Positions 9,021 through 18,327 are shown, numbered from the stretch's first letter. The stretch: DNA of 64,000 bases from Ruminococcus flavefaciens ATCC 19208 (GCF_000518765.1 NZ_KI912489.1:252652-316651); one strand, 5' to 3'. Numbers and translations are program-made. Notes: generated by a model not told the origin, from the sequence alone.

Positions 9021-9060
9021 AAGTATATAAAACATAAATTATTTCCTTATATTAAGGGGG

Positions 9061-9079
9061 GCAAGATCAATGATCTTGC
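9061..9079 (+). promoter_or_regulatory. Leader hairpin GCAAGATCA/TGATCTTGC
   Basis: Perfect 9-bp inverted repeat around a single base, in the 5' leader between the promoter and the ribosome-binding site of the gene at 9116. It could be an operator or an mRNA-stabilising hairpin. Confidence 0.45.
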
Positions 9080-9115
9080 AGCTAACAAAATCCAACACAG
9101 GACGGAGGAATTGAT

Positions 9116-11686
9116 ATGAAAGCAAAACCGATCGCACTATTGACAGCAGGTGTGATGTTAACAGCTCCTGCAACATTGATGCCTGCCCATGCTGCCGAAC
9201 AGCCCGCAGCTGCAAAGAGCATGGAAAAGCTTCCTGAATGGATACCTGATGACTTTGAATCTGCACTTGAATTCCGTAATACCTATGGAGCTACACATAT
9301 AGAGGACGGACTCATCTGTGCTGTATTCTGGGAGCAGGCAGAAAAAGTTACCGAAGATGAACCACAGGGGGGACTGCGTTACGGTATCATTGAAACAAAA
9401 GACATGACACAGTGTCTGAAGCGGGATATCTATGCTTCAAAGGACAAAGCCTTCAATTACGAAGTCAGAGTTTACAAGCCCGTAAAACAGGGCGAATTTG
9501 AGATCAGTTTTACTGATACATGGGTAAACGTATGCGGCGAAAAGATATTCACATTCTCAATAGATGATTCACTGAATACGGTTGAAACAGACATTTACAG
9601 CTGGCTGCCCGATTGTTATGAAGAGTACAGGGTTTATGAACTAACGTACAGTGATGTTTCTGTCAGGGATAATTATGTTGTTTTTTGTCTTGATTCAAAT
9701 GCAGGCACGGCATTTGACTGGTATCCAACTCCGAGTAACGATTTTGACAGTTCTGTCATTAATCATATAATGACAGAATACTGTAATGAAGAAACATCTG
9801 AGTTTCTTGACGGCGGTGAACAGCACAGGATAGAACTGTATCAGGCTAAAAAAGACGGTATGGCAAAGATATCCTATGATTATGCTGCAAACTACGGAAA
9901 GCCGTATCTTCCTGACGAGGTTGAAAAGACCTTAGTCGCAGACTGTGCAATAATCAATAATGCTCGGAATGTATTGCTTCCCGGCAATATGAAAGTCACC
10001 GTTGTTGACTATGACACAGGTGAACCGCTGAAAATTGCTGAAGACTCGATGCTTTCCATATGGACGGATATACGGCATTATACACCTGAAGGTGAGAAGG
10101 TCACAGGACCTATCTACGCAATAAACCCCAATCCTACAGTTATTGATAATTTATGGAACTATTCCAAAGCAGATCATTTTGCATTCCGTCTGGGTGACTA
10201 TGGTATTCCCGAGGGATATGCTGAGCCTGACAATAAAGGTTTTATAGTTTATACTAAAGGGGGCATTTTATCCGATCATCTGACCGTTACAGAGTATGAA
10301 AACGGTTCTGCCGATGTTGTGTTCAGACTGAAAAAAGAATCCAAAAGAGTGCTTCCTGAGGAAAAGTCTGCTGATCTCACCAACCTTAAAAAGGGAGAAA
10401 CACGCATCACAGTTTATGACAAGGATACAGGTGAGCTTATCCCGAGTGAGCTGCTGGAAAATCATTACTGTGGATTCGGAACCGATATTCGGTTTGAAGA
10501 GCCGAATGTACCCGGCGGCTGGATGATGACAGGTCCTATATATGTCGTTAGCTCCAATCCGCAGGTCTATCAGACCGATCTCGCAAATCTGTACAGATCC
10601 GCAGATTATTTCGAATTCCTGTGCGACGATCAGCCCGAAGTAACACTATACGACAACGGCGCGATGGATCTGGTTATAAGAACCAAGATAAAAGTATCTG
10701 GAAATATAAACGGAGACGGTGAATTCAATATCGCCGATATGGTAGCATTGCAGAAATGGCTGCTCAATGCATACGATAAAGAGATCTACAGCTGGGGAGA
10801 AGCCGACTTTGATCTGGATAATGAGCTGACAGTCTTTGACCTCATTCTTATGAGAAAAGAACTTATCAGGAAAAATGCAGTGACATATGTTGAGCCTGAT
10901 AAACGTCTTACAAATGCTTCACCATTACGTGTTCTGGTGGACGGTCTGAAATTGTATCTTGGTCCTGATGAAGGCTATCAAATAATAGATAACATTCCTG
11001 AGGGAACAAGGATCTATGAAATTGGCTATCAGAATGATAATTCTGAATGGCTGTTCACAGAGTACAAAGGCAAGTACGGCTGGGTGAAAACAGTCGAGGG
11101 TGATAACGAGACTATGACACTTTATTTTGAGAAGTATGTTGATAAGCCTGTTATTTACCTTTATCCCGAAGAGGAGACCGAAGTCCGTATTGAGCTTGAA
11201 CTGACTGAATCAGAGCTCTCCACAACTTATCCGAGATATAATAACGGCTGGGACGTTGTGGCGTCACCTGACGGTTCTCTTCTTAACAAGGCTGACGGTA
11301 CGCATCATAAGTACCTTTTCTGGGACAGCGCAAACTGCCGTACAAGATTTGATATGTCAAAGGGATTCTGCGTTGCAGGAAGTGATACCGAAAGCTTCCT
11401 CAAGGAAAAGCTTACATATATGGGACTTACCGAGGAAGAAATGAATGAATTTATCGTATACTGGCTGCCGAGAATGGAGCATAACAAGTATAATCTCATT
11501 TCCTTCCAAAGCGATGCCTATACGAATTCCGCAAAGCTGAACATTACACCGACTCCTGACAGCCTCCTACGCGTATTCATGACATATGTGCCGCTTGAAG
11601 AGGCAGTGGATATCGAACCTCAGCAGCTTGATTCTTTTGAGAGAAAAGGCTTTACAGTTGTTGAATGGGGCGGCAGCGAGATCTGA
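9116..11686 (+). CDS. Secreted dockerin protein with SH3-like and KPVIYLYPE C-terminal module
   Basis: 856 residues with a signal peptide ending near AHAAEQ. The N-terminal 250 residues have no family I recognise. Two related repeats follow (about 285-400 and 420-520), each with xxTVxDxDTGE and a TGPIY motif. Next are a type I dockerin (about 528-588; NINGDGEFNIADMV and DFDLDNELTVFDLI), an SH3-like domain (about 603-660; GLKLYLGPDEGYQ, YGWVKTV) and a final 180-residue domain opening KPVIYLYPEEE. The last two modules are almost the same as the end of the GH9 protein encoded at 27865-31539. It is probably attached to a cellulosome; no catalytic site is visible. GGAGG precedes the ATG. Confidence 0.85.
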   Translation: MKAKPIALLTAGVMLTAPATLMPAHAAEQPAAAKSMEKLPEWIPDDFESALEFRNTYGATHIEDGLICAVFWEQAEKVTEDEPQGGLRYGIIETKDMTQCLKRDIYASKDKAFNYEVRVYKPVKQGEFEISFTDTWVNVCGEKIFTFSIDDSLNTVETDIYSWLPDCYEEYRVYELTYSDVSVRDNYVVFCLDSNAGTAFDWYPTPSNDFDSSVINHIMTEYCNEETSEFLDGGEQHRIELYQAKKDGMAKISYDYAANYGKPYLPDEVEKTLVADCAIINNARNVLLPGNMKVTVVDYDTGEPLKIAEDSMLSIWTDIRHYTPEGEKVTGPIYAINPNPTVIDNLWNYSKADHFAFRLGDYGIPEGYAEPDNKGFIVYTKGGILSDHLTVTEYENGSADVVFRLKKESKRVLPEEKSADLTNLKKGETRITVYDKDTGELIPSELLENHYCGFGTDIRFEEPNVPGGWMMTGPIYVVSSNPQVYQTDLANLYRSADYFEFLCDDQPEVTLYDNGAMDLVIRTKIKVSGNINGDGEFNIADMVALQKWLLNAYDKEIYSWGEADFDLDNELTVFDLILMRKELIRKNAVTYVEPDKRLTNASPLRVLVDGLKLYLGPDEGYQIIDNIPEGTRIYEIGYQNDNSEWLFTEYKGKYGWVKTVEGDNETMTLYFEKYVDKPVIYLYPEEETEVRIELELTESELSTTYPRYNNGWDVVASPDGSLLNKADGTHHKYLFWDSANCRTRFDMSKGFCVAGSDTESFLKEKLTYMGLTEEEMNEFIVYWLPRMEHNKYNLISFQSDAYTNSAKLNITPTPDSLLRVFMTYVPLEEAVDIEPQQLDSFERKGFTVVEWGGSEI

Positions 11687-11706
11687 AAAGTTCTATAAGC
11701 TTATGC

Positions 11707-11739
11707 AAAGCGGCTAAGAATTATCTTAGCCGCTTTTTT
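11707..11739. terminator. Terminator after the dockerin gene, probably bidirectional
   Basis: AAAGCGGCTAAGA/TCTTAGCCGCTTT hairpin with T-runs on the plus strand and AT-rich flanks on the other side, 20 bp after the stop at 11686. Confidence 0.8.
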
Positions 11740-11953
11740 CTATTTGGTATTCAGCTTCATAATTGCAGGCCATATCTCTCGGGTATGGCTTTACAGAAAT
11801 ATATATAAGTGCCGATATACCCAAAGCTATTCCTCCTGCTAAGAACATATTCTCCTTTTCCTTATGAGCTGACAGGGATGCAAACAGCTTTGACATACTG
11901 AATACAACAGCAGGAGATATGTTGATACTTACCTGCTGAGGTGTATTGTCCAT
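11726..11953 (-). CDS. Possible small single-pass membrane protein
   Basis: 75 residues, with one hydrophobic segment (about 38-54, LAGGIALGISALIYISV) between charged ends. No relatives recognised. It lies between two terminators and has no clear ribosome-binding site; its 3' end overlaps the terminator at 11707-11739. It could be a chance frame. Confidence 0.35.
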   Translation of the reverse strand: MDNTPQQVSINISPAVVFSMSKLFASLSAHKEKENMFLAGGIALGISALIYISVKPYPRDMACNYEAEYQIEKSG

Positions 11954-11977
11954 TCGTGCATTAACTAAACAGAAAAA

Positions 11978-12020
11978 GAACAGGCGGCCATAGATTGTGA
12001 TTTGGCTGCCTGTTCTTTTC
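11978..12020. terminator. Terminator after the xylanase gene
   Basis: GAACAGGCGGCCA / TGGCTGCCTGTTC hairpin with T-rich sequence on both outer sides, 60 bp beyond the minus-strand xylanase stop. Confidence 0.7.
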
Positions 12021-12079
12021 TAATATGCTGAGAACTATTTTCAGCCATGCAGCTTTAAGTTCTGTGCACTTCTTTATTA

Positions 12080-13972
12080 TCAGCTTGTGACGACCTCACC
12101 CGTCCAGTCGATTATACCGCCGAATTCATAGATATGAGTATATCCCATATCTGCAAGCTTCTGTGCCGCTTCTATGCTGCGGCGGCCGCTTCGGCAGTAT
12201 ACAAGAATGATCTGATAGGGGTCAGGCAATTCTTTCGGCTGCTCAGTGCCGATAGACTCATTCGGTATCAGTATCGCGTCGGGGATATGACCGCTGTCGT
12301 ACTCGTCCTGCCGCCGTACATCGACGATAACATGACCGTCGTCAGCCTGCATCATTTCCTTGGCTTTTTCCTGTGTTATATGTTTATAGCCTGCTGCTGA
12401 GGTTTGTGTTGTAGTGATCTGACTGTTATCCTCGGTAGTTGCAGTCAAAGAAGTAGTATAAGTTGATGATGCAGTAGTTGTAGTCGTGGTTTCCTGATCA
12501 TCAGGCTTGTCGGCTCCGAGGAGAAATTTTTGCAAGCTTACAATATCTGCAATATTAACTGAGCCGTCGCTGTTTATATCGGAATTCATAGGAGGAATAT
12601 CGCTTTTTGCTGATAACTGGATAACCGTTTTTCTGAGCAATATCAGGTCATAAACATCGACGACACCGTCGCGGTTCACATCACCGCGCTGATTGCGGGA
12701 GGCTTCGTTATCATTGATATAGAAAGGCGGAGTATCCTTTTTTCCTGCATAGGCGTTATCAACAGAGAAATCACCTGTGTAATCAGGAGTATCAATATAC
12801 AGTGTAAGCTGTTTTGCACCCTCCGGGATAGTATAGGAGTAATTTGAAAGTTCGCTCCATTGTCCTTTTTCGGCTTTTATTTCTGCAATCGTGTCATATT
12901 GGAACTTTCCGTCTTTTAGATACTGAAGCACAATTTCAAAATCGGCAGATTCCTTTGAATCCTGCATTACAAATGCACCGAAGCTGTATGTTTCACCGGG
13001 CGTGTATTTCTCTGAACCGAGATAAATACTTGGACCCTGCCATGCCGCAGATCTATTGCTTACGAGCATAGCATTTGCTCCCTCATAGCTATAGCTGCTT
13101 CTTTTCAGTGACTCATTATCACGCGGAGACCAGTCATCTAAATAATAGTCAAAATTATACATGAAGAAATAGCCTGCATCAGTATACATTGACTGTTCAT
13201 TATTATAGTATTTATTGGAGTATACTGTAAGGGGAGTGCTGTCCTTTCCTTCGCCTATTTTTATACTGTTAAGTCTGACACTGCCGCTTGATCTGTACGC
13301 CTCAATATTGAATGATGCTTCATACAGAGTACCTGATGTATCGAGTCCAACTGCCTCCCATGAGTCAAAATGTTTTGCAACGTCTATACAGCCGTTTATG
13401 TGATTGGTCGTATTATTTTTAGAATCACTTTTTGTGCGGACGCTCCAGTACTGGGAAAATGTATTGGGACCGTCAAGTCCGGGCTGATTATAACGATTGG
13501 TTTTGAATATTTCATATTCATTACCGTTAACGATAGTTGTACCCAGTAATTCGCTGTTTGAAGAAGGAGATGGTCTCCAGCTGCCCCAACCGTCTACTAT
13601 GTAATATTCCACAAGCGGATTTCGTGTCCAGCCGTATGCGCCGTAAAAAGCATTTCCATGAGGTGTGAATTCGATGTCGTAGCTGAATGATACGTCGTCA
13701 AAAGCTTTGTAATTCTTTCTTTGATCGTCGTAGGACTTTCCCATAAGGGCAATAAGGTTTTCTACATCTGCCCATGAACAGGTAAAAGAACCTGCTTCAT
13801 ATTCATAGCTTACGTCACCAATATCGTTCTGATTCCACATTTCGTATTCGTAACCGTCTAAATTTCCGCGTATGTGTTTATCGGCTGCAAAAGTTACAAA
13901 CGGTACAGATGAGACGATAATTGCTGAAGAAACAGTAATGCCAATGATCTTTTTGATACAGCTTGATCTCAA
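12080..13972 (-). CDS. Secreted GH11 xylanase with CBM22, dockerin and C-terminal rhodanese domain
   Basis: 630 residues with a signal peptide ending near VTFAAD. Residues about 35-240 are a GH11 endo-1,4-beta-xylanase: PLVEYYIVD holds the nucleophile Glu, and NIEAYRSSGS holds the acid/base Glu. A CBM22-type xylan-binding domain follows (about 280-425), then a dockerin (about 432-495; DVNRDGVVDVYDLI, DINSDGSVNIADIV), a Thr-rich linker, and a rhodanese domain (about 530-630) with active-site loop YCRSGRRS (Cys near 593). Xylan breakdown on the cellulosome is clear; a sulfurtransferase domain on an extracellular enzyme is odd. The start is TTG at 13972, the first codon after an in-frame TGA, with AGAGG 11 nt upstream. 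Confidence 0.92.
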   Translation of the reverse strand: MRSSCIKKIIGITVSSAIIVSSVPFVTFAADKHIRGNLDGYEYEMWNQNDIGDVSYEYEAGSFTCSWADVENLIALMGKSYDDQRKNYKAFDDVSFSYDIEFTPHGNAFYGAYGWTRNPLVEYYIVDGWGSWRPSPSSNSELLGTTIVNGNEYEIFKTNRYNQPGLDGPNTFSQYWSVRTKSDSKNNTTNHINGCIDVAKHFDSWEAVGLDTSGTLYEASFNIEAYRSSGSVRLNSIKIGEGKDSTPLTVYSNKYYNNEQSMYTDAGYFFMYNFDYYLDDWSPRDNESLKRSSYSYEGANAMLVSNRSAAWQGPSIYLGSEKYTPGETYSFGAFVMQDSKESADFEIVLQYLKDGKFQYDTIAEIKAEKGQWSELSNYSYTIPEGAKQLTLYIDTPDYTGDFSVDNAYAGKKDTPPFYINDNEASRNQRGDVNRDGVVDVYDLILLRKTVIQLSAKSDIPPMNSDINSDGSVNIADIVSLQKFLLGADKPDDQETTTTTTASSTYTTSLTATTEDNSQITTTQTSAAGYKHITQEKAKEMMQADDGHVIVDVRRQDEYDSGHIPDAILIPNESIGTEQPKELPDPYQIILVYCRSGRRSIEAAQKLADMGYTHIYEFGGIIDWTGEVVTS

Positions 13973-14114
13973 TCAAATCACATCCTCTTAAAAAAAATCA
14001 GAAAATCATTTCAGCTGAAATGTTATATCTATGCTTTTATTATACATATATTTTTTAAAAAGGCAAGCCGTTTTTTGTCGTTTAATATAGTGCCGCCATA
14101 AATACTGCAAAAGA

Positions 14115-14140
14115 AAAGCGACCAATTTCTTAGTCGCTTT
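14115..14140 (-). terminator. Terminator of the zinc operon
   Basis: AAAGCGACTAAG...GGTCGCTTT hairpin followed by TCTTTT on the minus strand, about 30 bp after the last open frame of the operon. Confidence 0.65.
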
Positions 14141-14167
14141 GTATACTTCATAATTTCCACCGAATAA

Positions 14168-14552
14168 TTATAGAAATGATGCAATTGCTTTTTCAGGCGG
14201 TTCGCATTCATAAAGATCGACAATTCTCAGAAGCGGTATATCAATGTTTTCAGTCTCATGGTACTGTACAGTTATTTCAGCCGTTACAGTTACCCATTTC
14301 TCGCCCTGAACGTTGTAATATTGGTTGTATAAAGAAACGAACCGGCAGAATTTCATATCTGCTTCACAGCAGGTCATTATATAGCGTCCTACTGCTGAAC
14401 TGCGAAATATCGTACTCCGCTATCCCTTCTTCACAAATGACAATCAGAATGTTTTCGTCAAGTCCGAAACGTTTATTTGAGATCGTTTCCTGAATAAACT
14501 TTGTTTTTCCCCCTTCAAGAAAAAGATATACAGGTATTGCCTTGCTGCTCAT
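14168..14552 (-). pseudogene. Decayed second G3E GTPase with TIGR03943-like C-terminus
   Basis: Two short frames look like the two ends of one lost gene. Frame one (14552-14364, 62 residues) resembles the N-terminus of a G3E-type GTPase (IPVYLF, GGKTKFIQET, LIVICEEGIAEYD), but about three residues of the P-loop are missing. Frame two (14377-14168), entered by a frameshift, reads GRYIMTCCEADMKF and VTVTAEITV, resembling the C-terminal domain of YcgQ/TIGR03943-type proteins. About 250 residues between them are gone. The first ATG overlaps the stop of the upstream GTPase (ATGA), so it was part of the operon. The family match is from memory. Confidence 0.6.
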
Positions 14553-15655
14553 ATAGTCAGGCAGCTTTCAAGCTTTGCAAGAATATCTGATTTTTTGTAT
14601 CCCTTTCCGATGAATACCAGCTGATTGATACGGTCGCCGTAGACCTCGTGCCAGTCGTCTTTAAGGTCGGGATAATTCTCGAACATGGCATCAAGCTCCT
14701 CCTGCGGACAAGCTGCAAGCCACTCGTTAAGCTCCGTAACACTGGCGTTTCTGCCAGCCTGCTCAAACAACTGAATATGTACGTCATCATCTGCGAACCA
14801 CACATAGCCCTTGGTGCGGATAAGCTCCTTTGGATATTCGTCGACCAAGTCCATGAATTTGTCACGGTCAAAGGGACGAGCCTCCTCAAATACAAAAGAA
14901 GTTATGCCATACTCGTCCATGCAGGCTTCTTTATCTGTAGGCTCGTTGGTATTGAGGGCACGCTGTACCGATGATGAAGCAAGTACCGCATGATAATCGA
15001 ACTCTTTTCCGTGGAGTATTTTATCGGTATCGACTTCGCTGTTTATGCATGGGATTATCTCGGCTTCTGACTGTATATCGCGGATAGCCTTTGTAACTTC
15101 TTCGATCTGTTCAGCGTTGAGCAGGTCTGTCTTGTTGAGGATAACAAGGTTGCAGAACTCTATCTGGTCGATAATAAGATTGATGATGTCGCCTTCCTCT
15201 GTATCGTTCTCCATTGAGATCTCACGCAGGAATTCATTATATATGCGGTCGGCATCTACTACAGATACAACGGAGCTGAGATATACATTGGTATCGGGAT
15301 TATCCTCTGTATAAACAACGAATGATGCTGCGATATTTGAGGGTTCACTTATTCCCGAAGCCTCTACGAAAACGGCTTCAATATCGGGAAGCTGAGAGAT
15401 ACGCTCTATTTCAGCAATAAACTCGTCTCTGAGAGTGCAGCATATGCAGCCGTTCTGGAGCTCGACCATTTCTACGGAAGATATTCGGTCACGGTTCTTG
15501 TTCAGGAGAGCAGCGTCTATGTTGACGCTGCCCATATCATTTACGATAAGTGCTATCTTGCGCTGCTCCTGTTTCAGAAGATTCTGCATGAGAGTAGTCT
15601 TTCCCGAACCAAGATAGCCTGTGATAAGTATAACGGGTATTTTTTTATTATTCAT
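14549..15655 (-). CDS. G3E-family GTPase (COG0523, CobW-like metallochaperone)
   Basis: About 368 residues. The P-loop GYLGSGKTT lies near the N-terminus, the family's metal-binding motif CICC is in [12 protein letters not shown], and NKTDL is the guanine-specificity motif; a CobW C-terminal domain follows. Members of COG0523 move zinc or cobalt onto client proteins at a cost of GTP. Placement directly after the zinc-binding lipoprotein gene supports zinc handling under limitation. The start at 15655 has GAGGT 6 nt upstream; an ATG at 15667 overlapping the previous stop is possible. Confidence 0.9.
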   Translation of the reverse strand: MNNKKIPVILITGYLGSGKTTLMQNLLKQEQRKIALIVNDMGSVNIDAALLNKNRDRISSVEMVELQNGCICCTLRDEFIAEIERISQLPDIEAVFVEASGISEPSNIAASFVVYTEDNPDTNVYLSSVVSVVDADRIYNEFLREISMENDTEEGDIINLIIDQIEFCNLVILNKTDLLNAEQIEEVTKAIRDIQSEAEIIPCINSEVDTDKILHGKEFDYHAVLASSSVQRALNTNEPTDKEACMDEYGITSFVFEEARPFDRDKFMDLVDEYPKELIRTKGYVWFADDDVHIQLFEQAGRNASVTELNEWLAACPQEELDAMFENYPDLKDDWHEVYGDRINQLVFIGKGYKKSDILAKLESCLTI

Positions 15656-15663
15656 TCTGTACC

Positions 15664-17229
15664 TCATTTCATAACGCCTGCAAGAACGTCGTAGTTCTTC
15701 TGCATAAGGGATATATAGCTTGCACCGCTGTTTATATCGCTCTTGGAAACTGACTGGAGCGAATTGAGCTCTGCGATCTTTACATTTTTATTGCCTGAGC
15801 TGCTGATAATAGCGTTTGCGATATCCTTGTTTGAGTTTTCGAGCGTGAAAACAGTATTGCAATTAAGTTCCTTGACTTTATCGGAAAGGAACTTGATAGT
15901 CTCAAAGCTTGCTTCGGATTCAGCTGAGCAGCCGATAAATGCAGCAAAATAATCAAGACCGTAATCATCTACAAAGTAACGGAACGGGAATCTGTCGCCG
16001 AAAACAAGAGTTTTTTCCTTGGCAGCTGCAAAGAGTGTTTCAAAATCAGAATCAAGGTAGTTGAGCTGCATGATGTATTTGTCGTAGTTGCTCTTGTAGG
16101 TGTCAGCGTTTGCAGGATCTATCTCTGATACCTTGCGTTCTATCTCGGCACAGAACACCTTTGCGTACTTGAGAGAAAGCCAGACGTGCTCGTCATATTC
16201 CTCTTCATCTTCCTCATGGTCATGACTGTGATCATGTCCGCCTGTCATCTCTTCAACAATATCCTCTGCACTCAGCGATGTCGGGTAATATGTGGGGAAA
16301 TGAGTTCCCTCCTCAACAAGAGTATCAAATCCGTCATTGCCGCTGTAAAGGTGGAAATGCTCAGGTTCGGAAGGCTCAATATTATGATCGCTGAATACGA
16401 TATACTTTGCAGCCTCATCGTCTCCCGACTTTTTCTCAAACTTGTATCTTGCCTGCTTTGAGCCATCGTCTTTTGTTCTTATATAGAAACCGCTGTATTC
16501 ATAATCAGCCTTTATAGTTTTATCGGCTGCAACATACTCGATCTCCGGAGCTTTGATATTTATAGTAACAGCATCTGTTTCATATGCAGTTGTGTACTTA
16601 TTTTTATAGTCCTCAGCTGTCATTGTATCGTCATCTTCTGCTTTATGCTCCCACACCTCATCAAGAGAACCGTCAAGCAGAAGAGGATATGTAGACTGCC
16701 AGCTGCCGTTCCATTCAGCAAGAGTTCTGTCTTTTACTTCCGAATCATCAAAATCCGTCTTGTGTTCATGTTCATTTTCCTGCATACCTTCCTTGAGTTC
16801 CTCGAGCTTTGCCGAATCACCGAGAACTACCATAAGATTTATGACCTTCATATCAGGATTAGTCGCATTAGCAAGTGCATCCTCTACCCATTCATCAGAC
16901 TCACCGCCCACATACACAAACAGGTCGCAGCTTGTTATCTTCATTATGTCATCTGCCGTTGGCTGATAGTTGTGAAGATCAATGCCGCTGTCGAGAAGAT
17001 ATGTAATATCAACATTGTCGGCATTGTCGCCGATTATTTCCTTTACCCAGTCATACTCAGGGAAAATAGTACAAACTACGTTATATGACTTTGAAGCATC
17101 GGGAGATGAAACGGTTGCCTTAACGGCAGTGCTATCAGAAGATCTGTTATTATCTGAGCTGCATCCTGTAAAGCTTGCAGCCGCCACAGCAATACTGAGT
17201 ATTGCTGTTATAGTTCTTTTCTTAAACAT
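15664..17229 (-). CDS. Zinc-binding lipoprotein: ZnuA-type binding protein with inserted ZinT domain
   Basis: About 521 residues, starting MFKKRT with a lipobox ending TGCSS, so it is a membrane-anchored substrate-binding protein of a metal ABC transporter. The N-terminal ZnuA lobe ([26 protein letters not shown]) is followed by a complete ZinT-like domain (about 170-335; [29 protein letters not shown]), then a His-rich loop ([21 protein letters not shown]) and the C-terminal lobe ([18 protein letters not shown]). In AdcA the ZinT domain is C-terminal; here it sits at the His-loop position. No permease or ATPase gene is nearby. GGAGG precedes the start. Confidence 0.9.
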   Translation of the reverse strand: MFKKRTITAILSIAVAAASFTGCSSDNNRSSDSTAVKATVSSPDASKSYNVVCTIFPEYDWVKEIIGDNADNVDITYLLDSGIDLHNYQPTADDIMKITSCDLFVYVGGESDEWVEDALANATNPDMKVINLMVVLGDSAKLEELKEGMQENEHEHKTDFDDSEVKDRTLAEWNGSWQSTYPLLLDGSLDEVWEHKAEDDDTMTAEDYKNKYTTAYETDAVTINIKAPEIEYVAADKTIKADYEYSGFYIRTKDDGSKQARYKFEKKSGDDEAAKYIVFSDHNIEPSEPEHFHLYSGNDGFDTLVEEGTHFPTYYPTSLSAEDIVEEMTGGHDHSHDHEEDEEEYDEHVWLSLKYAKVFCAEIERKVSEIDPANADTYKSNYDKYIMQLNYLDSDFETLFAAAKEKTLVFGDRFPFRYFVDDYGLDYFAAFIGCSAESEASFETIKFLSDKVKELNCNTVFTLENSNKDIANAIISSSGNKNVKIAELNSLQSVSKSDINSGASYISLMQKNYDVLAGVMK

Positions 17230-17276
17230 AGGATATGAACCTCCAAATTGAATGATATGTATTATTTGTGTCCTGT

Positions 17277-17297
17277 AACGATAATTATCATTCAATT
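17277..17297 (-). promoter_or_regulatory. Fur/Zur-type box before the zinc lipoprotein gene
   Basis: ATAATTATCATT-type palindrome between the Fur-family gene and the lipoprotein gene, 50 bp before the latter's start. It resembles Fur-family operators; a separate zinc-responsive promoter here is inferred. Confidence 0.5.
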
Positions 17298-17304
17298 CAG
17301 AAGT

Positions 17305-17598
17305 TCAACCTTCAGAGAAATTAGAGTTGTAATATTTGACATAGTACTTGCAGCAAATATCAAAGTTACTGCAAAGCCTATATCGGAATTCACGGTTACT
17401 ATCTGTTTTTTTACTGGTTAATCCGAGCTGAGTAAGATTATTCATTATACGGTATGCTGTGCTTTCAGCTATCGGATCTTCATTTGGCGATTCATTCGTT
17501 ATACCTTCTATGATCTCATGTACAGTTAATTCCTTGTCTATATTCAAGCAAAGAAATGATAATATTCTTTCTTTTTGGGGAGTATTGTAAGAACCCAT
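17305..17598 (-). CDS. Short Fur-family regulator, probably truncated
   Basis: 97 residues. The N-terminal winged-helix part fits Fur/Zur (YNTPQKERILSFL, LTVHEIIEGI, STAYRIMNNLTQLG), but Fur proteins are usually about 140 residues with a C-terminal metal-binding dimerisation domain. Here the frame ends soon after FRYRLCSNFD, with only CCKYY where the HFH and CxxC motifs should follow. It may still bind DNA but should lack normal metal sensing and dimer formation. It is the first gene of the zinc operon and has Fur-type boxes at its promoter. A Zur-like role is inferred from context. Confidence 0.7.
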   Translation of the reverse strand: MGSYNTPQKERILSFLCLNIDKELTVHEIIEGITNESPNEDPIAESTAYRIMNNLTQLGLTSKKTDSNREFRYRLCSNFDICCKYYVKYYNSNFSEG

Positions 17599-17622
17599 GT
17601 TTTCACCTCTGTTCTTTTAATT

Positions 17623-17685
17623 TGAAAATGATTATCATTATCATATTGACCTTGATTATTATATCATATCCAATGTGAATGTCAA
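17623..17685 (-). promoter_or_regulatory. Promoter and Fur/Zur box of the zinc operon
   Basis: On the minus strand, -35 TTGACA (17685-17680), a 16-bp spacer and -10 TATAAT (17663-17658) precede the Fur-family gene. Just downstream, 17623-17643 reads TGATAATGATAATCATTTTCA, very close to the classical Fur box. A third, weaker copy lies upstream at 17721-17740. Repression by a Fur-family protein is the obvious reading. Confidence 0.8.
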
Positions 17686-17840
17686 TACTTTCACAATATT
17701 TTTCACATGATTTTCACAATTGAGAATGATTATCAAATTAAAATGCTGAAGTGAAAATGTTTTGAGAGAGATGCGTATTGATAAAAACCTACCGTATAAT
17801 ATTTAAAAAGGTGCATATCGTCGTCATTAAAAATATAAAG

Positions 17841-17882
17841 CAATCCCGAAAGCAGTTCATCTGATGACTGCCTTCGGGATTG
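17841..17882. terminator. Terminator-like hairpin
   Basis: CAATCCCGAA / TTCGGGATTG with further pairing inside and T-rich flanks. It lies about 75 bp beyond the minus-strand dockerin fragment and could be its surviving terminator. Confidence 0.6.
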
Positions 17883-17954
17883 TTAGTTTTATTTAGTTAA
17901 AAAACTCCTTAAGCAGGAAAGCACAGAAATAGCTTAAAAATTGTTGATATATGA

Positions 17955-18131
17955 TCATAGTTCTATCAACATACGCCGCATAAGGCACAGATTGAAAATA
18001 TCGAGCCTGTCGTCATCGCAGAGATCAGCAGCTTTCCAGTTCGCTAATTCTGCATTTGATACTCCAAGCAGCCATTTTTGAAATATTACGATATCGGATA
18101 TATTAAACTCACCGTCATTATTGACAGTGTC
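17955..18131 (-). pseudogene. Orphan dockerin fragment
   Basis: 59 codons on the minus strand, ending in TGA, encode nearly a whole type I dockerin (NNDGEFNISDIVIFQKWLL, then DDDRLDIFNLCLMRR). It closely resembles the dockerin of the GH9 protein in this window. No start codon, signal peptide or enzyme domain can be found upstream. It is best read as the 3' remnant of a deleted cellulosomal gene. The rest of 17690-18290 has no gene I can support. Confidence 0.75.
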
Positions 18132-18297
18132 ATGAATTGCAGATTCGTATGATGCATATTTCTTATAATGGCAGTGGTGATGTAAACGCAGAATGCTTGT
18201 TGTTCACGATATATCATGAACGTCATCTGACGATAAACAGAAATGTCACAAGCTTAATGGCATTACGAAGCTGTGGGGACTTGTTCATATGGCTTTC

Positions 18298-18327
18298 TTG
18301 ACTTTGGGCGATAGTGCAGTGTATAAT
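18298..18327 (+). promoter_or_regulatory. Promoter of the alpha/beta hydrolase gene
   Basis: TTGACT (18298-18303), 18-bp spacer, TATAAT (18322-18327), 53 bp before the start codon. Confidence 0.65.

Noticed and set aside
14029..14223. A 64-codon minus-strand frame after the zinc operon
   Set aside because: It overlaps the GTPase remnant and the terminator and has no ribosome-binding site or recognisable similarity.
18132..18290. Extension of the dockerin fragment into an upstream coding region or insertion element
   Set aside because: The frame upstream stays open for a few codons only with low-quality sequence; no transposase motif or terminal repeat was found.
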